Position numbers and translations under genes: made by a program. Below, in pieces: positions 32,963 to 42,687 of a stretch of 64,000 nt of DNA. Position 1 is the stretch's first letter. Every line of letters starts with the position of its first letter. Origin of the DNA: a virus; the IMG/VR virus record IMGVR_UViG_3300002138_000037, positions 1 through 64,000 of that record. One strand, 5' to 3'. The notes under the pieces are model-generated. The model had not been told where the DNA came from and made no database searches. It saw nothing but the letters and a program-made list of their open reading frames with translations.

Positions 32963-33460
32963 ATGATATTAGGATTTGATGCGTCTACTACAACCGTGGG
33001 GTGGTCTTTCTGTGAAAACAACGTTATACTCGACGCGGGATTCATAGATATAAAAAAGTTGGAAACTTCCAAAGAAAAAACCTTCCACGTTCTGACTACA
33101 TTGAAGTCTCATAAACTTCTTCCCCAAGTTAAAACAATTCATCTCGAATCCGCACTCAGTGGTTTTGCTGGGGGATTCACCTCACAACAGGTGATAATTA
33201 AATTGGCACGATTCAACGCGGTATTTGAGTATATCGTGGCTGAAGAATGGAATCATCCAGTCGTTCTTCTCAATGTTAATACTACTCGTAAAAAAGTTCT
33301 CGGAAAGTGTCGTGAAAAAGGTATAAAATCCAAAGAATTCGTCAAGATGTATTTGGAGAAGATTCACCCAATCCACCAATTTGACGTTCTCAATAAAAAA
33401 GGAAATTGGGACGAACGTAATTCCGATATGTATGATGCAATGATACTTTCGTTATATTAA
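32963..33460 (+). CDS. RuvC-like Holliday junction resolvase
   Basis: The 165-residue protein has the RNase H-fold layout of RuvC. It has GFDASTTTVGW with catalytic Asp at residue 6, HLESALSGF with Glu at 62, and a C-terminal SDMYDAM with Asp at 155 and 158. It would cleave branched DNA before packaging, the role T4 gp49 plays with an unrelated fold. It lies beside primase and the SbcDC-like gene, which fits a replication-recombination module. Confidence 0.8.
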   Translation: MILGFDASTTTVGWSFCENNVILDAGFIDIKKLETSKEKTFHVLTTLKSHKLLPQVKTIHLESALSGFAGGFTSQQVIIKLARFNAVFEYIVAEEWNHPVVLLNVNTTRKKVLGKCREKGIKSKEFVKMYLEKIHPIHQFDVLNKKGNWDERNSDMYDAMILSLY

Positions 33461-33461
33461 A

Positions 33462-33490
33462 TTGACCTTTTCTATAATTTAGAGTAGTTT
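33462..33490 (+). promoter_or_regulatory. Sigma70-type promoter of the primase gene
   Basis: TTGACC (33462-33467), 17-base spacer containing TTCTATAA as in the early promoters, TAGTTT (33485-33490), six bases to the ATG at 33497. Confidence 0.7.
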
Positions 33491-33496
33491 ACGGAC

Positions 33497-34450
33497 ATGT
33501 TACATCAGGAAGAGATTGTATCAGTTTTAAACAAAGCGTTAAATCAGAAGGCTAAAATTAGAAAAGGCACTGATGCGGTTTATTTCTGCCCTAAATGTAA
33601 ACATTACAAACGAAAGTTGGAAGTCAACTTAATTACAGGTAAGTATAATTGTTGGTCATGTGATTTTTCCGGGTTAACTCTTCGATCTCTTTTCAAAAAA
33701 CTCAACGTTTCCCGTGAATTATACCGACTAGTTGATATAAAATCGACGCATAATATCGACGTGGATATTGATGTCGTCAATTTACGAAATCTATTCTCAC
33801 CAAAAGAAAATGTGGCTGAGATTGTCAATCTTCCAAAAGATTATAGACCACTATCCGAATATCACAACTCTCCAGAATATAGAAATGCGTTGAAATATTT
33901 GAAAGCAAGGAACGTATCTGATTACGATATTCATCGTTACCAAATTGGATATTGTGAAGATGGTGATTATCGTCAACGAATCATCGTTCCTTCATACGAT
34001 GGTGATAACAATTTGAATTTTTTCGTGGGTCGTAGTTATTATGACCAATGTTCTCTAAAGTATAAGAACTATGAGGGAAGTAAAAACGTGATTGGGTTTG
34101 AATCTTTGGTGGACTTCACACAGGAAATAACATTGGTTGAAGGTTCTTTTGATGCAATGGCGATTAGATATAATTGTGTTCCGTTATTTGGGAAAACATT
34201 GTCCAGAAAACTACGAGAATCGTTGATATTAAATGGAGTAACGTCGGTAAACGTGGTATTAGATAACGATGCGTTGTCAGAATGTCTCAATATTGTGACA
34301 TTCTTAATGAAAAACAACATTAAAACAAAGTGTGTTGTCATGACGGAGAAAGACCCGTCAAAACTTGGATTTGAAAAAACTTGGGAGATTATCAACAATA
34401 CAAAATTTATCGACTTCGATGAAATGTGTAAGTTAAAAATGAATTTATGA
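33497..34450 (+). CDS. DNA primase with zinc finger and TOPRIM domain
   Basis: The 317-residue protein makes RNA primers for lagging-strand synthesis. An N-terminal zinc ribbon uses Cys 31, 34, 52 and 55 (CPKC and CWSC). A linker of about 60 residues follows, then the TOPRIM catalytic core with LVEGSFDAMA near 213-222 and VVLDNDA near 252-258. It is DnaG/gp61-like, although shorter than bacterial DnaG and without a helicase domain. It overlaps the downstream nuclease gene by four bases. Confidence 0.85.
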   Translation: MLHQEEIVSVLNKALNQKAKIRKGTDAVYFCPKCKHYKRKLEVNLITGKYNCWSCDFSGLTLRSLFKKLNVSRELYRLVDIKSTHNIDVDIDVVNLRNLFSPKENVAEIVNLPKDYRPLSEYHNSPEYRNALKYLKARNVSDYDIHRYQIGYCEDGDYRQRIIVPSYDGDNNLNFFVGRSYYDQCSLKYKNYEGSKNVIGFESLVDFTQEITLVEGSFDAMAIRYNCVPLFGKTLSRKLRESLILNGVTSVNVVLDNDALSECLNIVTFLMKNNIKTKCVVMTEKDPSKLGFEKTWEIINNTKFIDFDEMCKLKMNL

Positions 34451-37400
34451 ACGTGCAAAAATTGAACTGTGATGTGACGGAGTTTATTGGAATATTTCAC
34501 ATTGCGGATATTCACATCCGATTAACAAAAAGACACGATGAATATCTCGACGTGTTTGAAAGGTTATATGAGGTCGTTGCGAAGACCCCGGAAAATACAT
34601 GTGTCGCAATATTGGGTGATTTATTTCACTCTAAATCAAATCTCAGTCCCGAATGTGTGGGTATAGCTTCTGATTTCTTACGAAGACTTGCTGATTTGCG
34701 TCCGACTATATTGATTGCGGGAAATCACGACGCAACTTTGACCAACAAGAGTCGAATGGATAGTTTGAGTCCGATTGTCAATGCTATCAATCACAAAAAT
34801 CTATTCTACTTGAAGGATACTGGTATTTATATCTTAGGAGACATTGTATTCAACCACATGTCCGTGTTCGATCCCGTAGAGAGTTATATCAGAGCCACCG
34901 ACATTCCTAAAATATACACCAATCAAGCAAGACACGTCATTGCGTTGTATCATGGAGCTGTTCATGATGCAGTCTCCGACGTCGGGTATCGAATTAACAA
35001 TCAATCGGTGACCGCAAATCTATTTGATGGACATGATATTGTCTTATTGGGGGATATTCACAAATATCAGACACTTGAAATTCCAGATTCCGATACGAAA
35101 ATTGTATATGTTGGTAGTTTAATCCAACAAAATCACGGAGAATCTCTTGACAGCCATGGGTATGTATTGTGGAATTTAAAACAACGAATACACAAACAAT
35201 TTGATATTGGTAATGAAAGGGGTTTCTATACTATCGACATTGATAAGGGACACCTTAAAACGGATTTATCAAATCTTCCTAAGAAAGTCAAATTACGAGT
35301 GAGATGTAATGACTCAGATTATTTAGAAATCAAAGCTGTCATTGATGAAATTCGTAAACGTTGTGAGGTAGAACATTTGGTGTATTTAAAATCCGCTAGT
35401 GGAACCACACCAAACTCAGCTGCGGTCAGTGTGGAAGAACTTTCATTGGCTGATTTGAATTCTGTGGAACATCAGAACAAGTTAATTAAAGAATATCTTA
35501 TGGCTCATACATCGGATAAAGAGGTTACCGATGATATGTATGAGACGATTTTTCAAATCAATACACAACAGAATCAGTTGATTGACAAAGATAAATTGGT
35601 CCGAAACATTCGATGGAAACCTAAAAAATTCGAGTTTAGTAACATGTTTAGTTACGGTGAGGATAACGTCATTGATTTTACAAAGATGAAAGATGTAATT
35701 GGATTGTTTGCATCCAATGCTTCGGGAAAATCCTCGTTAATGTCTGCATTGAGTTTTTGTATATTTGATAAATGTGATAGAGCATTTAAAGCAACGCACA
35801 TTTTAAATTCACAAAAGGCTACATTCCACTGTAAATTCAACTTTGAAATAGATAACACCGATTACTTCATTGAACGAAATGGTAAGTCGGATAAAAAGGG
35901 AAATGTAAAAGTGGATGTCAAATTCTGGAAAGAGGAAAATGGTTCCATAATCGAATTAAACGGAGAGGCTCGTCGTAGCACCAATGATTTAATCCGTGAT
36001 TTTGTGGGTAGTTATGAGGATTTCATCTTAACGGTGTTATCCATCCAAAATAACAAATCGGGTAATTTTGTTGATATGGGACAGTCCGAACGTAAAGATT
36101 TGTTATCACAATTTATGGGATTGAATATCTTCGATATACTACACAGTAGTGCGTCGGAGACACTTAAAGAATTGAATAATGATGTCAAGTTATACCACCG
36201 TTATGATAACGGTGTGTCGATTGACGATTTGAGTGAATCCATTGATGGATTCAAATTAGATTTGGTGACTTTAAATGAAGAGTCGGATAGACTGGTTGGT
36301 GAAAAGGAAAAATTGAATTCTTCGTTATTTGAAGAAACCACCAAGTTGATTAAAATTGAGAACAATATTCCGAAGAATATTACATCCCTCGAATCGACAC
36401 GTATTTCAGTATCTACAACCATTGCAAAATCGGAGAGTCAGATTGTAACATTGCAGGAATCTTTGAAGTTGGAATCAATTGAGTTGGAAAATACCAAAGA
36501 AGAATTGAAATCTATTGACACCGACGACGTTTCACAAAAATTCAATCAACTAAAAACGTTGCGAGAACAATTACAATCTATTAAACACATCATTGAGACG
36601 AAGAAGATTTTCATCACTGCTAAATTAGATAAAATCAATAGATTACATAACCACCAATATGATCCAAACTGCAAATATTGTGTCAACAATTCATTTGTTA
36701 AAGATGCGTTGGATGCGGAAAGCTCCCTCGACAATGATAAGGTAGAGGCTAATGATTTAGTCATCAATTATGAGGATAAGAAAAAACACATTGAGTCATT
36801 GGTGTATGTCGAAGAATTGCAACGAAAGTGTGATTTATTAAAAGTCAAGTTGAATAACTGCGACAGACGTATCATCTCTATAAACCGAGAAATTACATCT
36901 TTGGAGTCAACCGTCCAGTCGAACAGTGTTCACCTAACTAAGTTGGATAACGACATCAAACTCTATTACGACAATGAATCGAATATCAAATATAACCTCG
37001 AAGTGGAGTTGAAAGTAGGTAAAATACAACAGGAGATTAGAAACACCGATATATTAATCAAACAGAATAATACCAAGATAATCAACTTGTCTGCAAATTT
37101 GAGTGGATATGAAAAGAACATGCAGGAGAAAATTGTCAACCGAGATAAGATGAAAAAAACCGAATCTGATTTGAAGTTATACGATTTATACGTCAAATCG
37201 GTTTCCCGTGACGGTATTCCATTTGATTTAATATCCAAGGCTGTCCCGGTTATTGAAAGTGACGTCAATGAAATTTTATCTCAGATTGTGGATTTCTCGG
37301 TAAATATAGAAACCGATGGAAAAAATGTCGTCACCAATCTGGTGTATAGTGATAAGAAGTGGCCGTTAGAAATGGCGAGTGGGTTGGAGAAGTTCTTAAC

Positions 37401-37647
37401 CTCTTTGGTCATCCGAGTTGCATTAATCAATCTCTCAAACCTACCTAGACCCAATTTCATCGCTATTGACGAGGGATTTGGGTGTGCGGATTCGGATAAT
37501 TTGTCATCTATGCAATCCCTATTTGCAATATTGAAGTCGAATTTCGATTTTATGTTGATAATAAGTCATTTGGATATGATGAAAGATATGGTGGATGGTC
37601 AAATTGAGATAAAGAAAGAAGATGGACACTCGAAAATAGTATATTGA
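34447..37647 (+). CDS. Fused SbcD-SbcC (gp47-gp46) recombination nuclease
   Basis: The single 1066-residue chain joins two subunits normally made separately. Residues 1-380 are the Mre11/SbcD-type metallophosphoesterase: HIADIHIR near 18, LGDLFHSK near 57, AGNHDAT near 94. Residues about 395-1066 are the Rad50/SbcC-type ATPase. It has Walker A ASNASGKSSL near 424, a coiled coil with a CKYC zinc hook near 741, an MASGLEKF signature near 975, and Walker B FIAIDEGFG near 1003. In T4 this complex resects DNA ends for recombination-dependent replication and degrades host DNA. I see no frame break between the halves, so the fusion looks genuine. Confidence 0.9.
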   Translation: MNVQKLNCDVTEFIGIFHIADIHIRLTKRHDEYLDVFERLYEVVAKTPENTCVAILGDLFHSKSNLSPECVGIASDFLRRLADLRPTILIAGNHDATLTNKSRMDSLSPIVNAINHKNLFYLKDTGIYILGDIVFNHMSVFDPVESYIRATDIPKIYTNQARHVIALYHGAVHDAVSDVGYRINNQSVTANLFDGHDIVLLGDIHKYQTLEIPDSDTKIVYVGSLIQQNHGESLDSHGYVLWNLKQRIHKQFDIGNERGFYTIDIDKGHLKTDLSNLPKKVKLRVRCNDSDYLEIKAVIDEIRKRCEVEHLVYLKSASGTTPNSAAVSVEELSLADLNSVEHQNKLIKEYLMAHTSDKEVTDDMYETIFQINTQQNQLIDKDKLVRNIRWKPKKFEFSNMFSYGEDNVIDFTKMKDVIGLFASNASGKSSLMSALSFCIFDKCDRAFKATHILNSQKATFHCKFNFEIDNTDYFIERNGKSDKKGNVKVDVKFWKEENGSIIELNGEARRSTNDLIRDFVGSYEDFILTVLSIQNNKSGNFVDMGQSERKDLLSQFMGLNIFDILHSSASETLKELNNDVKLYHRYDNGVSIDDLSESIDGFKLDLVTLNEESDRLVGEKEKLNSSLFEETTKLIKIENNIPKNITSLESTRISVSTTIAKSESQIVTLQESLKLESIELENTKEELKSIDTDDVSQKFNQLKTLREQLQSIKHIIETKKIFITAKLDKINRLHNHQYDPNCKYCVNNSFVKDALDAESSLDNDKVEANDLVINYEDKKKHIESLVYVEELQRKCDLLKVKLNNCDRRIISINREITSLESTVQSNSVHLTKLDNDIKLYYDNESNIKYNLEVELKVGKIQQEIRNTDILIKQNNTKIINLSANLSGYEKNMQEKIVNRDKMKKTESDLKLYDLYVKSVSRDGIPFDLISKAVPVIESDVNEILSQIVDFSVNIETDGKNVVTNLVYSDKKWPLEMASGLEKFLTSLVIRVALINLSNLPRPNFIAIDEGFGCADSDNLSSMQSLFAILKSNFDFMLIISHLDMMKDMVDGQIEIKKEDGHSKIVY

Positions 37648-37651
37648 TACC

Positions 37652-37659
37652 TATTTATA
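37652..37659 (+). promoter_or_regulatory. Late promoter box
   Basis: TATTTATA, nine bases before the ATG at 37669. Confidence 0.6.
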
Positions 37660-37668
37660 GGCATCATT

Positions 37669-40065
37669 ATGCATGGTAGCACCAAAAAGGGAACAAAATA
37701 CAGTCTATTAAATCGACCAGTCGATATTGAAGATACGTCATATCGTTCAGAATATTTCGTCATATCGGATTTAAATCCCACGTTGACGGCTGGTAAAAAT
37801 ATGTTCACCATAAACGGGTCGAATAAGTTAAAGCCTCGATCCGGCATTTTGTTGGAAATATTGGATTCTAAAGGTGGAGTATTGTATTACGAAACCGCTA
37901 AATCGGGTTATTTTTCTTATGCCGATACAACCGATTTGGTAGTTTCTATCCATATTTATGAATCCACACCGTCCGGCTTTGGTAAAGTTGTATTGATGGG
38001 AACGACGGTTGATGGTAAAGTTGTTCGTTGGAACACAAATATAAAGATTAACCCAACTTTGGATAACTCATCTAAAGTTACATTTTTCAATACACCCTCG
38101 GTTGAAACTGAGGAATTTTTATCTCTTATATTAAATGAGTCAATATCCAGTGGTTCACAAACCATTGAAACTATTAACGGCAGCGTTAAGGGATATTCAC
38201 TATTTCCAAAAATATACACTGATATACATTCCATAGATATTCGGAAAACTGATTTAGATTATCGACTCTCATACACCGACACCTCATCTGCAATTGATTT
38301 AAATTCATTCAATTTACAAAATAAAGATAGAGAAATCGAACTTTACATAAGTGAAATATCATACCTAGATAATAACGTATTGAAAAACAAAGTTGTTAAT
38401 ATCACGGAATCTTTCTTTGTTGATGGAGTAACAAATACGACCGAACTTCAATTGGATAGACCATTCACATATTACATTAATAATACGACTCAAATAGTGC
38501 CTATTGTATCAGCATCATTCACACAAACATTAAATTCGAGCACATACTTAACATCTTCGGGATTGATTACATCATCCCTTAACCCCGATGGTGTTCCTGA
38601 TCCTACAATATATCTTTCACAGAGAGTTGATGGGGAAGATTTATTTTTGAAAGAGGCATTTCTTGATATAACCTATAAAAATCTAAAAACGTTGACGGGA
38701 AAAGTTCATAGACATAAAGTTTACAGACGTAGTTTAAATAAGGCATCGGAATTTGAATGTATCGCCGATGAACCACTTATCGAAAAAGAATTCATATTTG
38801 ATTCTTCGACAATTAACAGGTTTTATGCGAATATTGGTGAGTTTTACGAACAGAATCACATAGCCAAATATTACTACACCAGTTCGACGGATTTAACGTT
38901 GACTCAGAGTTCGATTACTCATTTGAATTCGATGATTTGTAATTCGACAGATGTTAATTTGAATCAAAGTCGATATATCATAATAAAGAATGATACTTCA
39001 TTGGTCACAAGTCTGACTTCTTCAGCTTCATATGTCGATTTTAATGCAAATTCGTTTGCGAATAAAACAGGTTCTTCATATGATTCCAATTTTATTAAAT
39101 TGTATAAAAATACAGACTATCTATTTTCATCGAACGTTGACATTGTAAAAAACAATCCGGTAAGTGAGAGTAGATTATTATTCTATTTGACTGGTTCCTA
39201 CAATACATCAACCGCAACCGTAGAACAAAACTATATCAATGGTAAAGGATTGTTATTAAAAGAGTATAACCTTCCGATTGGGACAAATTTAAAATCGTTC
39301 ACGAAAGATGATTTCAATTTATTGAATTTTATCAACGACTATATCGGAACAATTGTTATCATACCAGTCAATATCAGTCAATTTAGAATTGATAATCTAT
39401 CTTTGACATCCCATGCGGAATTTGGTTTTTCACCAGATACCTTCTTCACCCGAATATCCTTCCCGGTCAGTATTAAAAACGAACAGTTTGAAATAAAGGT
39501 GGAATTTTTAGATATTAATAACAATTCAATTTACTCAGGTATTCGTAAAATTGTTAATATGGATAGGAATGGCGAAACGTTGGCGAAGAATATTCCCAAT
39601 TTTGTTACTGCGGACACCGGCACTATCATAAATGCATTGGCATCTGGTAGTGGTAAATTGACATTATCATCATCCCGTGATTCATCACAATCTTTTACAG
39701 TTGATAGAGCTACTCTATCCGTCATTGAAAGTTTCGTCGTACAAAAGGATAATTCCAGTGGTAATGCATTTTTCGTGGTGGAGAGCACGGATACCGAGGA
39801 TTACTGTCGAGTTGATGGTAAATTATACATGACTGGTTCGATATACATGTCTCCATCCGAACGGCTATATGGAACTAGTAGTTATTCAATTTCCGCGAGT
39901 CAATCAAATAGTAGTAGTTATTTGAATTATGGTGTATCCAATAACCACGTGACCCAATTCACCGCGTCATCGTTTGATGGTGCAGCGAGAACTGCATCGG
40001 GTTATATTCCCATAAACCTCAATGGATCAACCGTTTATATTCCTTACTTTACTGCTATTTCTTAA
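37669..40065 (+). CDS. Large hypothetical structural protein, 798 residues
   Basis: The protein begins MHGSTKKGTKYSLLNRPVDI and is Ser/Thr/Asn-rich with many predicted beta strands. A possible Ig-like domain lies at residues about 40-130, where GKNMFTINGSNKLKPRSGIL starts, and a Ser-rich C-terminal quarter follows. It stands alone between the recombination module and packaging genes, behind a late box. It is probably a virion fibre or head/tail decoration. I know proteins of this style from large marine phages but no function. Confidence 0.6.
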   Translation: MHGSTKKGTKYSLLNRPVDIEDTSYRSEYFVISDLNPTLTAGKNMFTINGSNKLKPRSGILLEILDSKGGVLYYETAKSGYFSYADTTDLVVSIHIYESTPSGFGKVVLMGTTVDGKVVRWNTNIKINPTLDNSSKVTFFNTPSVETEEFLSLILNESISSGSQTIETINGSVKGYSLFPKIYTDIHSIDIRKTDLDYRLSYTDTSSAIDLNSFNLQNKDREIELYISEISYLDNNVLKNKVVNITESFFVDGVTNTTELQLDRPFTYYINNTTQIVPIVSASFTQTLNSSTYLTSSGLITSSLNPDGVPDPTIYLSQRVDGEDLFLKEAFLDITYKNLKTLTGKVHRHKVYRRSLNKASEFECIADEPLIEKEFIFDSSTINRFYANIGEFYEQNHIAKYYYTSSTDLTLTQSSITHLNSMICNSTDVNLNQSRYIIIKNDTSLVTSLTSSASYVDFNANSFANKTGSSYDSNFIKLYKNTDYLFSSNVDIVKNNPVSESRLLFYLTGSYNTSTATVEQNYINGKGLLLKEYNLPIGTNLKSFTKDDFNLLNFINDYIGTIVIIPVNISQFRIDNLSLTSHAEFGFSPDTFFTRISFPVSIKNEQFEIKVEFLDINNNSIYSGIRKIVNMDRNGETLAKNIPNFVTADTGTIINALASGSGKLTLSSSRDSSQSFTVDRATLSVIESFVVQKDNSSGNAFFVVESTDTEDYCRVDGKLYMTGSIYMSPSERLYGTSSYSISASQSNSSSYLNYGVSNNHVTQFTASSFDGAARTASGYIPINLNGSTVYIPYFTAIS

Positions 40066-40074
40066 TTTTGAGAC

Positions 40075-40082
40075 TATTTATG
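40075..40082 (+). promoter_or_regulatory. Late promoter box upstream of packaging genes
   Basis: TATTTATG, 91 bases before the ATG at 40174, so it would give a real leader there. The intervening sequence holds no other gene. Confidence 0.4.
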
Positions 40083-40173
40083 TATAAAATAGAGACTTTC
40101 GATAAATTTACGAATTAAAATTAAACTTCAAATAAACCGAAATGTATATATCTTTGTTAAATGGTTATATAAT

Positions 40174-40779
40174 ATGAAAAGAGCAAAAAACAAAAGCAAC
40201 ATCGAAATCGTAAAAGGATATTTGGCAGGCGAACGACCATTCACACAAGTTGGTTGGGTGCCGGATTTTAAAAAACGAAAAGAAGGTGAAACTTGGACCG
40301 ATGCACAAAATAAGTCTTGGATTTTCAAAGGTGGTCGTAAAAAACGTGTCAATAAGAGTGTAAAAATAAATCCAGATGACGTTAGATTGAGATGTAAAGA
40401 TTGTCAAATGGATGTTAAATGGGGTAATTATCTCGATGATCGAGTTTTTTACAAAAGCGGTAGATGTTACGATTGTTTAATCAAATTTGAAACCAAATTG
40501 AAACGTGATGGTGAATTTCGTCACTACGAACAAGTCAAAATTTTCAAAAATCAAAAAGGATTTTGTTTGGATTTGAAGGGTAAACTCGAAGATACCATAA
40601 AATATCTCGAAAACTCCAACGAGGACATCGTTTATATAAACGAAGATGGTAGTAAAGATGTTTGGAAAGATACAACTAAAGGTCAAGTGTTGGAAGATGC
40701 AAAACGTGATTATCAGGAATGTTTGGATGCATTGGTTCGGATTGATGAACAGTTGGAAAAGTTAAAGAAATATGAGTGA
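40174..40779 (+). CDS. Zinc-ribbon protein upstream of terminase, candidate small terminase
   Basis: The 201-residue protein has a basic N-terminal half with a WVPDFKKRKEGETWTDAQNK segment. A zinc ribbon follows (CKDC near residue 74 and CYDC near 96), then a C-terminal helix ending LEKLKKYE. It overlaps the terminase large-subunit start by eight bases, the position where small terminase genes usually lie. It does not obviously resemble T4 gp16, so the assignment rests only on position. A DNA-binding packaging accessory is an alternative. Confidence 0.5.
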   Translation: MKRAKNKSNIEIVKGYLAGERPFTQVGWVPDFKKRKEGETWTDAQNKSWIFKGGRKKRVNKSVKINPDDVRLRCKDCQMDVKWGNYLDDRVFYKSGRCYDCLIKFETKLKRDGEFRHYEQVKIFKNQKGFCLDLKGKLEDTIKYLENSNEDIVYINEDGSKDVWKDTTKGQVLEDAKRDYQECLDALVRIDEQLEKLKKYE

Positions 40780-41614
40780 CCCAAAAGTTAATTTACGAGA
40801 TGTAATTAAGAGTGAGTATTCTAGGTGTTTGGTGGATCCAATATACTTCATGAAGAAGTATGTTAAAATTCAACATCCGCTTCGGGGGACAATTCCATTT
40901 GAACTTTATCCATTTCAGGAAAAAGCGTTGAGAGAATTATGCGATAATAATTACAACATTATTCTCAAATCACGTCAGATGGGTATTACCACTCTGACGT
41001 CCGCATACTCATTATGGATGATGATTTTCCATCCTGATAAAAACATTCTCTGTATCAGTATCAAACAAGAAACGTCGAAAGAAATTGTTACACGGGTAAG
41101 ATTTGCAAACAATAATCTACCTTCTTGGTTGAAATTACAATGTGTTGAAGATAATCGGCTTTCCCTCCGATTAAAAAATGGTTCTCAAATCAAAGCAGTT
41201 TCATCATCCGGTGATGCAGGTCGTTCTTCCGCACTTTCATTGTTGATTATTGACGAAGCAGCCTTCATTGACAATATCGAAGAAATTTGGTTGTCCGCAC
41301 AATACACTCTATCTACTGGTGGTAAAGCAATTATTCTCAGTACTCCAAACGGTGTTGGTAATTTCTTTCATAAGACGTGGATGAAAGCAGCGGCAGATGA
41401 AAATGAATTCAATACCATTAACCTCCCTTGGTATTTACATCCAGAAAGAGATCAACACTGGCGAGATAAACAAACGGAATTGTCCGGTGTAAAAGGTTCG
41501 GCTCAAGAATGTGATTGTCTGTGGGGAGAATCCAAAGTTTGTGTTCGAGATATAAACACCAAAGTCGTAAGTTATATGACATTGGAAGAATTATTCATCT
41601 CTTTATCAAATTAA
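40772..41614 (+). CDS. terL: Terminase large subunit, N-terminal fragment ending in a split-intein N-half
   Basis: The 280-residue product carries the packaging ATPase. It has a Walker A-like SRQMGITT at residues 68-75, Walker B LLIIDEAA at 157-164, and a STPNGVGN motif near 190. At Cys 249 the sequence leaves the terminase family and reads CLWGESKVCVRDINTKVVSY, an intein block A. It then stops 32 residues into the intein. The second half of the protein is made by the gene at 42358. Trans-splicing would join SAQECD to CDFTTTG. Confidence 0.9.
   Translation: MSDPKVNLRDVIKSEYSRCLVDPIYFMKKYVKIQHPLRGTIPFELYPFQEKALRELCDNNYNIILKSRQMGITTLTSAYSLWMMIFHPDKNILCISIKQETSKEIVTRVRFANNNLPSWLKLQCVEDNRLSLRLKNGSQIKAVSSSGDAGRSSALSLLIIDEAAFIDNIEEIWLSAQYTLSTGGKAIILSTPNGVGNFFHKTWMKAAADENEFNTINLPWYLHPERDQHWRDKQTELSGVKGSAQECDCLWGESKVCVRDINTKVVSYMTLEELFISLSN
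41516..41611 (+). other. N-terminal half of the split intein
   Basis: Thirty-two codons from the catalytic Cys (41516-41518) to the stop. It has only block A; block B is on the other fragment. This very short N-half is the hallmark of atypically split inteins such as the AceL-TerL intein. Confidence 0.85.
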
Positions 41615-41617
41615 CAC

Positions 41618-41625
41618 TATTTATA
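41618..41625 (+). promoter_or_regulatory. Late promoter box of the inserted endonuclease gene
   Basis: TATTTATA, four bases after the stop of the terminase N-fragment and 17 bases before the ATG at 41643. Confidence 0.55.
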
Positions 41626-41642
41626 CGCAAGAATGTGACTGT

Positions 41643-42365
41643 ATGAATTATGTTAAATTAGGTTGGGATAATATAAAATTAGAATTGAACTCTATTAATG
41701 AATTTTATTCTTTATCCGAGACAGTTAGTAGATTAAAGCATGAAAATTTTTATAAATCTTTGTTTGGTAAAGCAAAAAACAGAACTCTAATAAAATCTGA
41801 TCCAATTTTGTATAAATCAATATATACATGGACTTCTATTTTAGAATTAACGTTTAAAAGTCAAAAATCATACAAAGGAAATTTTAATTTCAAATATCGT
41901 ATTTTGTTTTTAGTAGAAAAAAATGCAGATGTCCAGAAATTACTATGTAAATGTGGTAAACGATATACATGGAACACATATTGTAGATATTGTCCAGAAT
42001 ATCATGTTACTTGTAAATCACATTCTACGGAAACGAAGAAAAAACAAAGAATTGCAGCCATAAATTATATATCAAATTGTTCCGGTAAATGTGTTCCTAG
42101 ATATAATCGCAGTGCAATTAAATTGATTGAATCATATGGACGTGATAATGGATATAATTTTCGGCACGCAGAAAACGGTGGTGAAGTGTTTCTATCAAGT
42201 TTAGGATATTGGTTAGATGCTTATGATGAGGAAAAAAATGTTGTTTTGGAGATTGATGAACCGAGACATTTTAAAAATGGAAAACTAAAAAACAAAGATT
42301 TACAGAGACAAGTTGAGATAGAAAATTTTCTAGGATGTAAATTTGTACGGATTAAATATGATTAA
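41643..42365 (+). CDS. Vsr-like (EDxHD-type) homing endonuclease inside the broken terminase gene
   Basis: The 240-residue protein has an N-terminal DNA-binding part with several Cys pairs (CKCGKRYTWNTYCRYCPEYH). The C-terminal nuclease domain reads YWLDAYDEEKNVVLEIDEPRHF, later KDLQRQVEI, and ends GCKFVRIKYD. The order D, E-x-D, H, D/Q and a terminal beta strand fits the EDxHD/Vsr-like homing endonuclease family described for fractured genes with split inteins. It sits precisely between the two intein halves, has its own late box and overlaps the second fragment by eight bases. Confidence 0.8.
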   Translation: MNYVKLGWDNIKLELNSINEFYSLSETVSRLKHENFYKSLFGKAKNRTLIKSDPILYKSIYTWTSILELTFKSQKSYKGNFNFKYRILFLVEKNADVQKLLCKCGKRYTWNTYCRYCPEYHVTCKSHSTETKKKQRIAAINYISNCSGKCVPRYNRSAIKLIESYGRDNGYNFRHAENGGEVFLSSLGYWLDAYDEEKNVVLEIDEPRHFKNGKLKNKDLQRQVEIENFLGCKFVRIKYD

Positions 42366-42687
42366 AAATAATAAATATGAAATACAAACGCCGTCTGGAT
42401 TTCAACATTTTGAAGGAATTAGAAAGTTGGAGAAATCCGAACATGTAAAATTGACATTATCGGATGGAACAGTTCTCAAATGTTCACTCACACACCCATT
42501 TATATCTAATGGAAAAGAAATAAAATGTTCGGAATTATCAATTGGCACTATTTTAGATTCACGTCAACTTAATAAATATACTACAGTTAAATGTATTGAA
42601 AAAATTAATGATTCAATACTATTATATGATATAGTAGAAGTTACTGGTGGGAATATTTTTTACGTCGATGGGATTGTCTCACATAAT
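42358..42687 (+). other. C-terminal half of the split intein
   Basis: One hundred and ten codons ending in the HN dipeptide at 42682-42687, directly followed by the Cys codon 42688-42690 of the C-extein. Blocks B, F and G are intact. Confidence 0.85.

Noticed and set aside
41612-42357. Group I intron interrupting the terminase gene
   Set aside because: The flanking coding sequences contain intein motifs with Cys at the start and HN-Cys at the end, and the interior has its own complete gene and promoter. Protein splicing explains the break.
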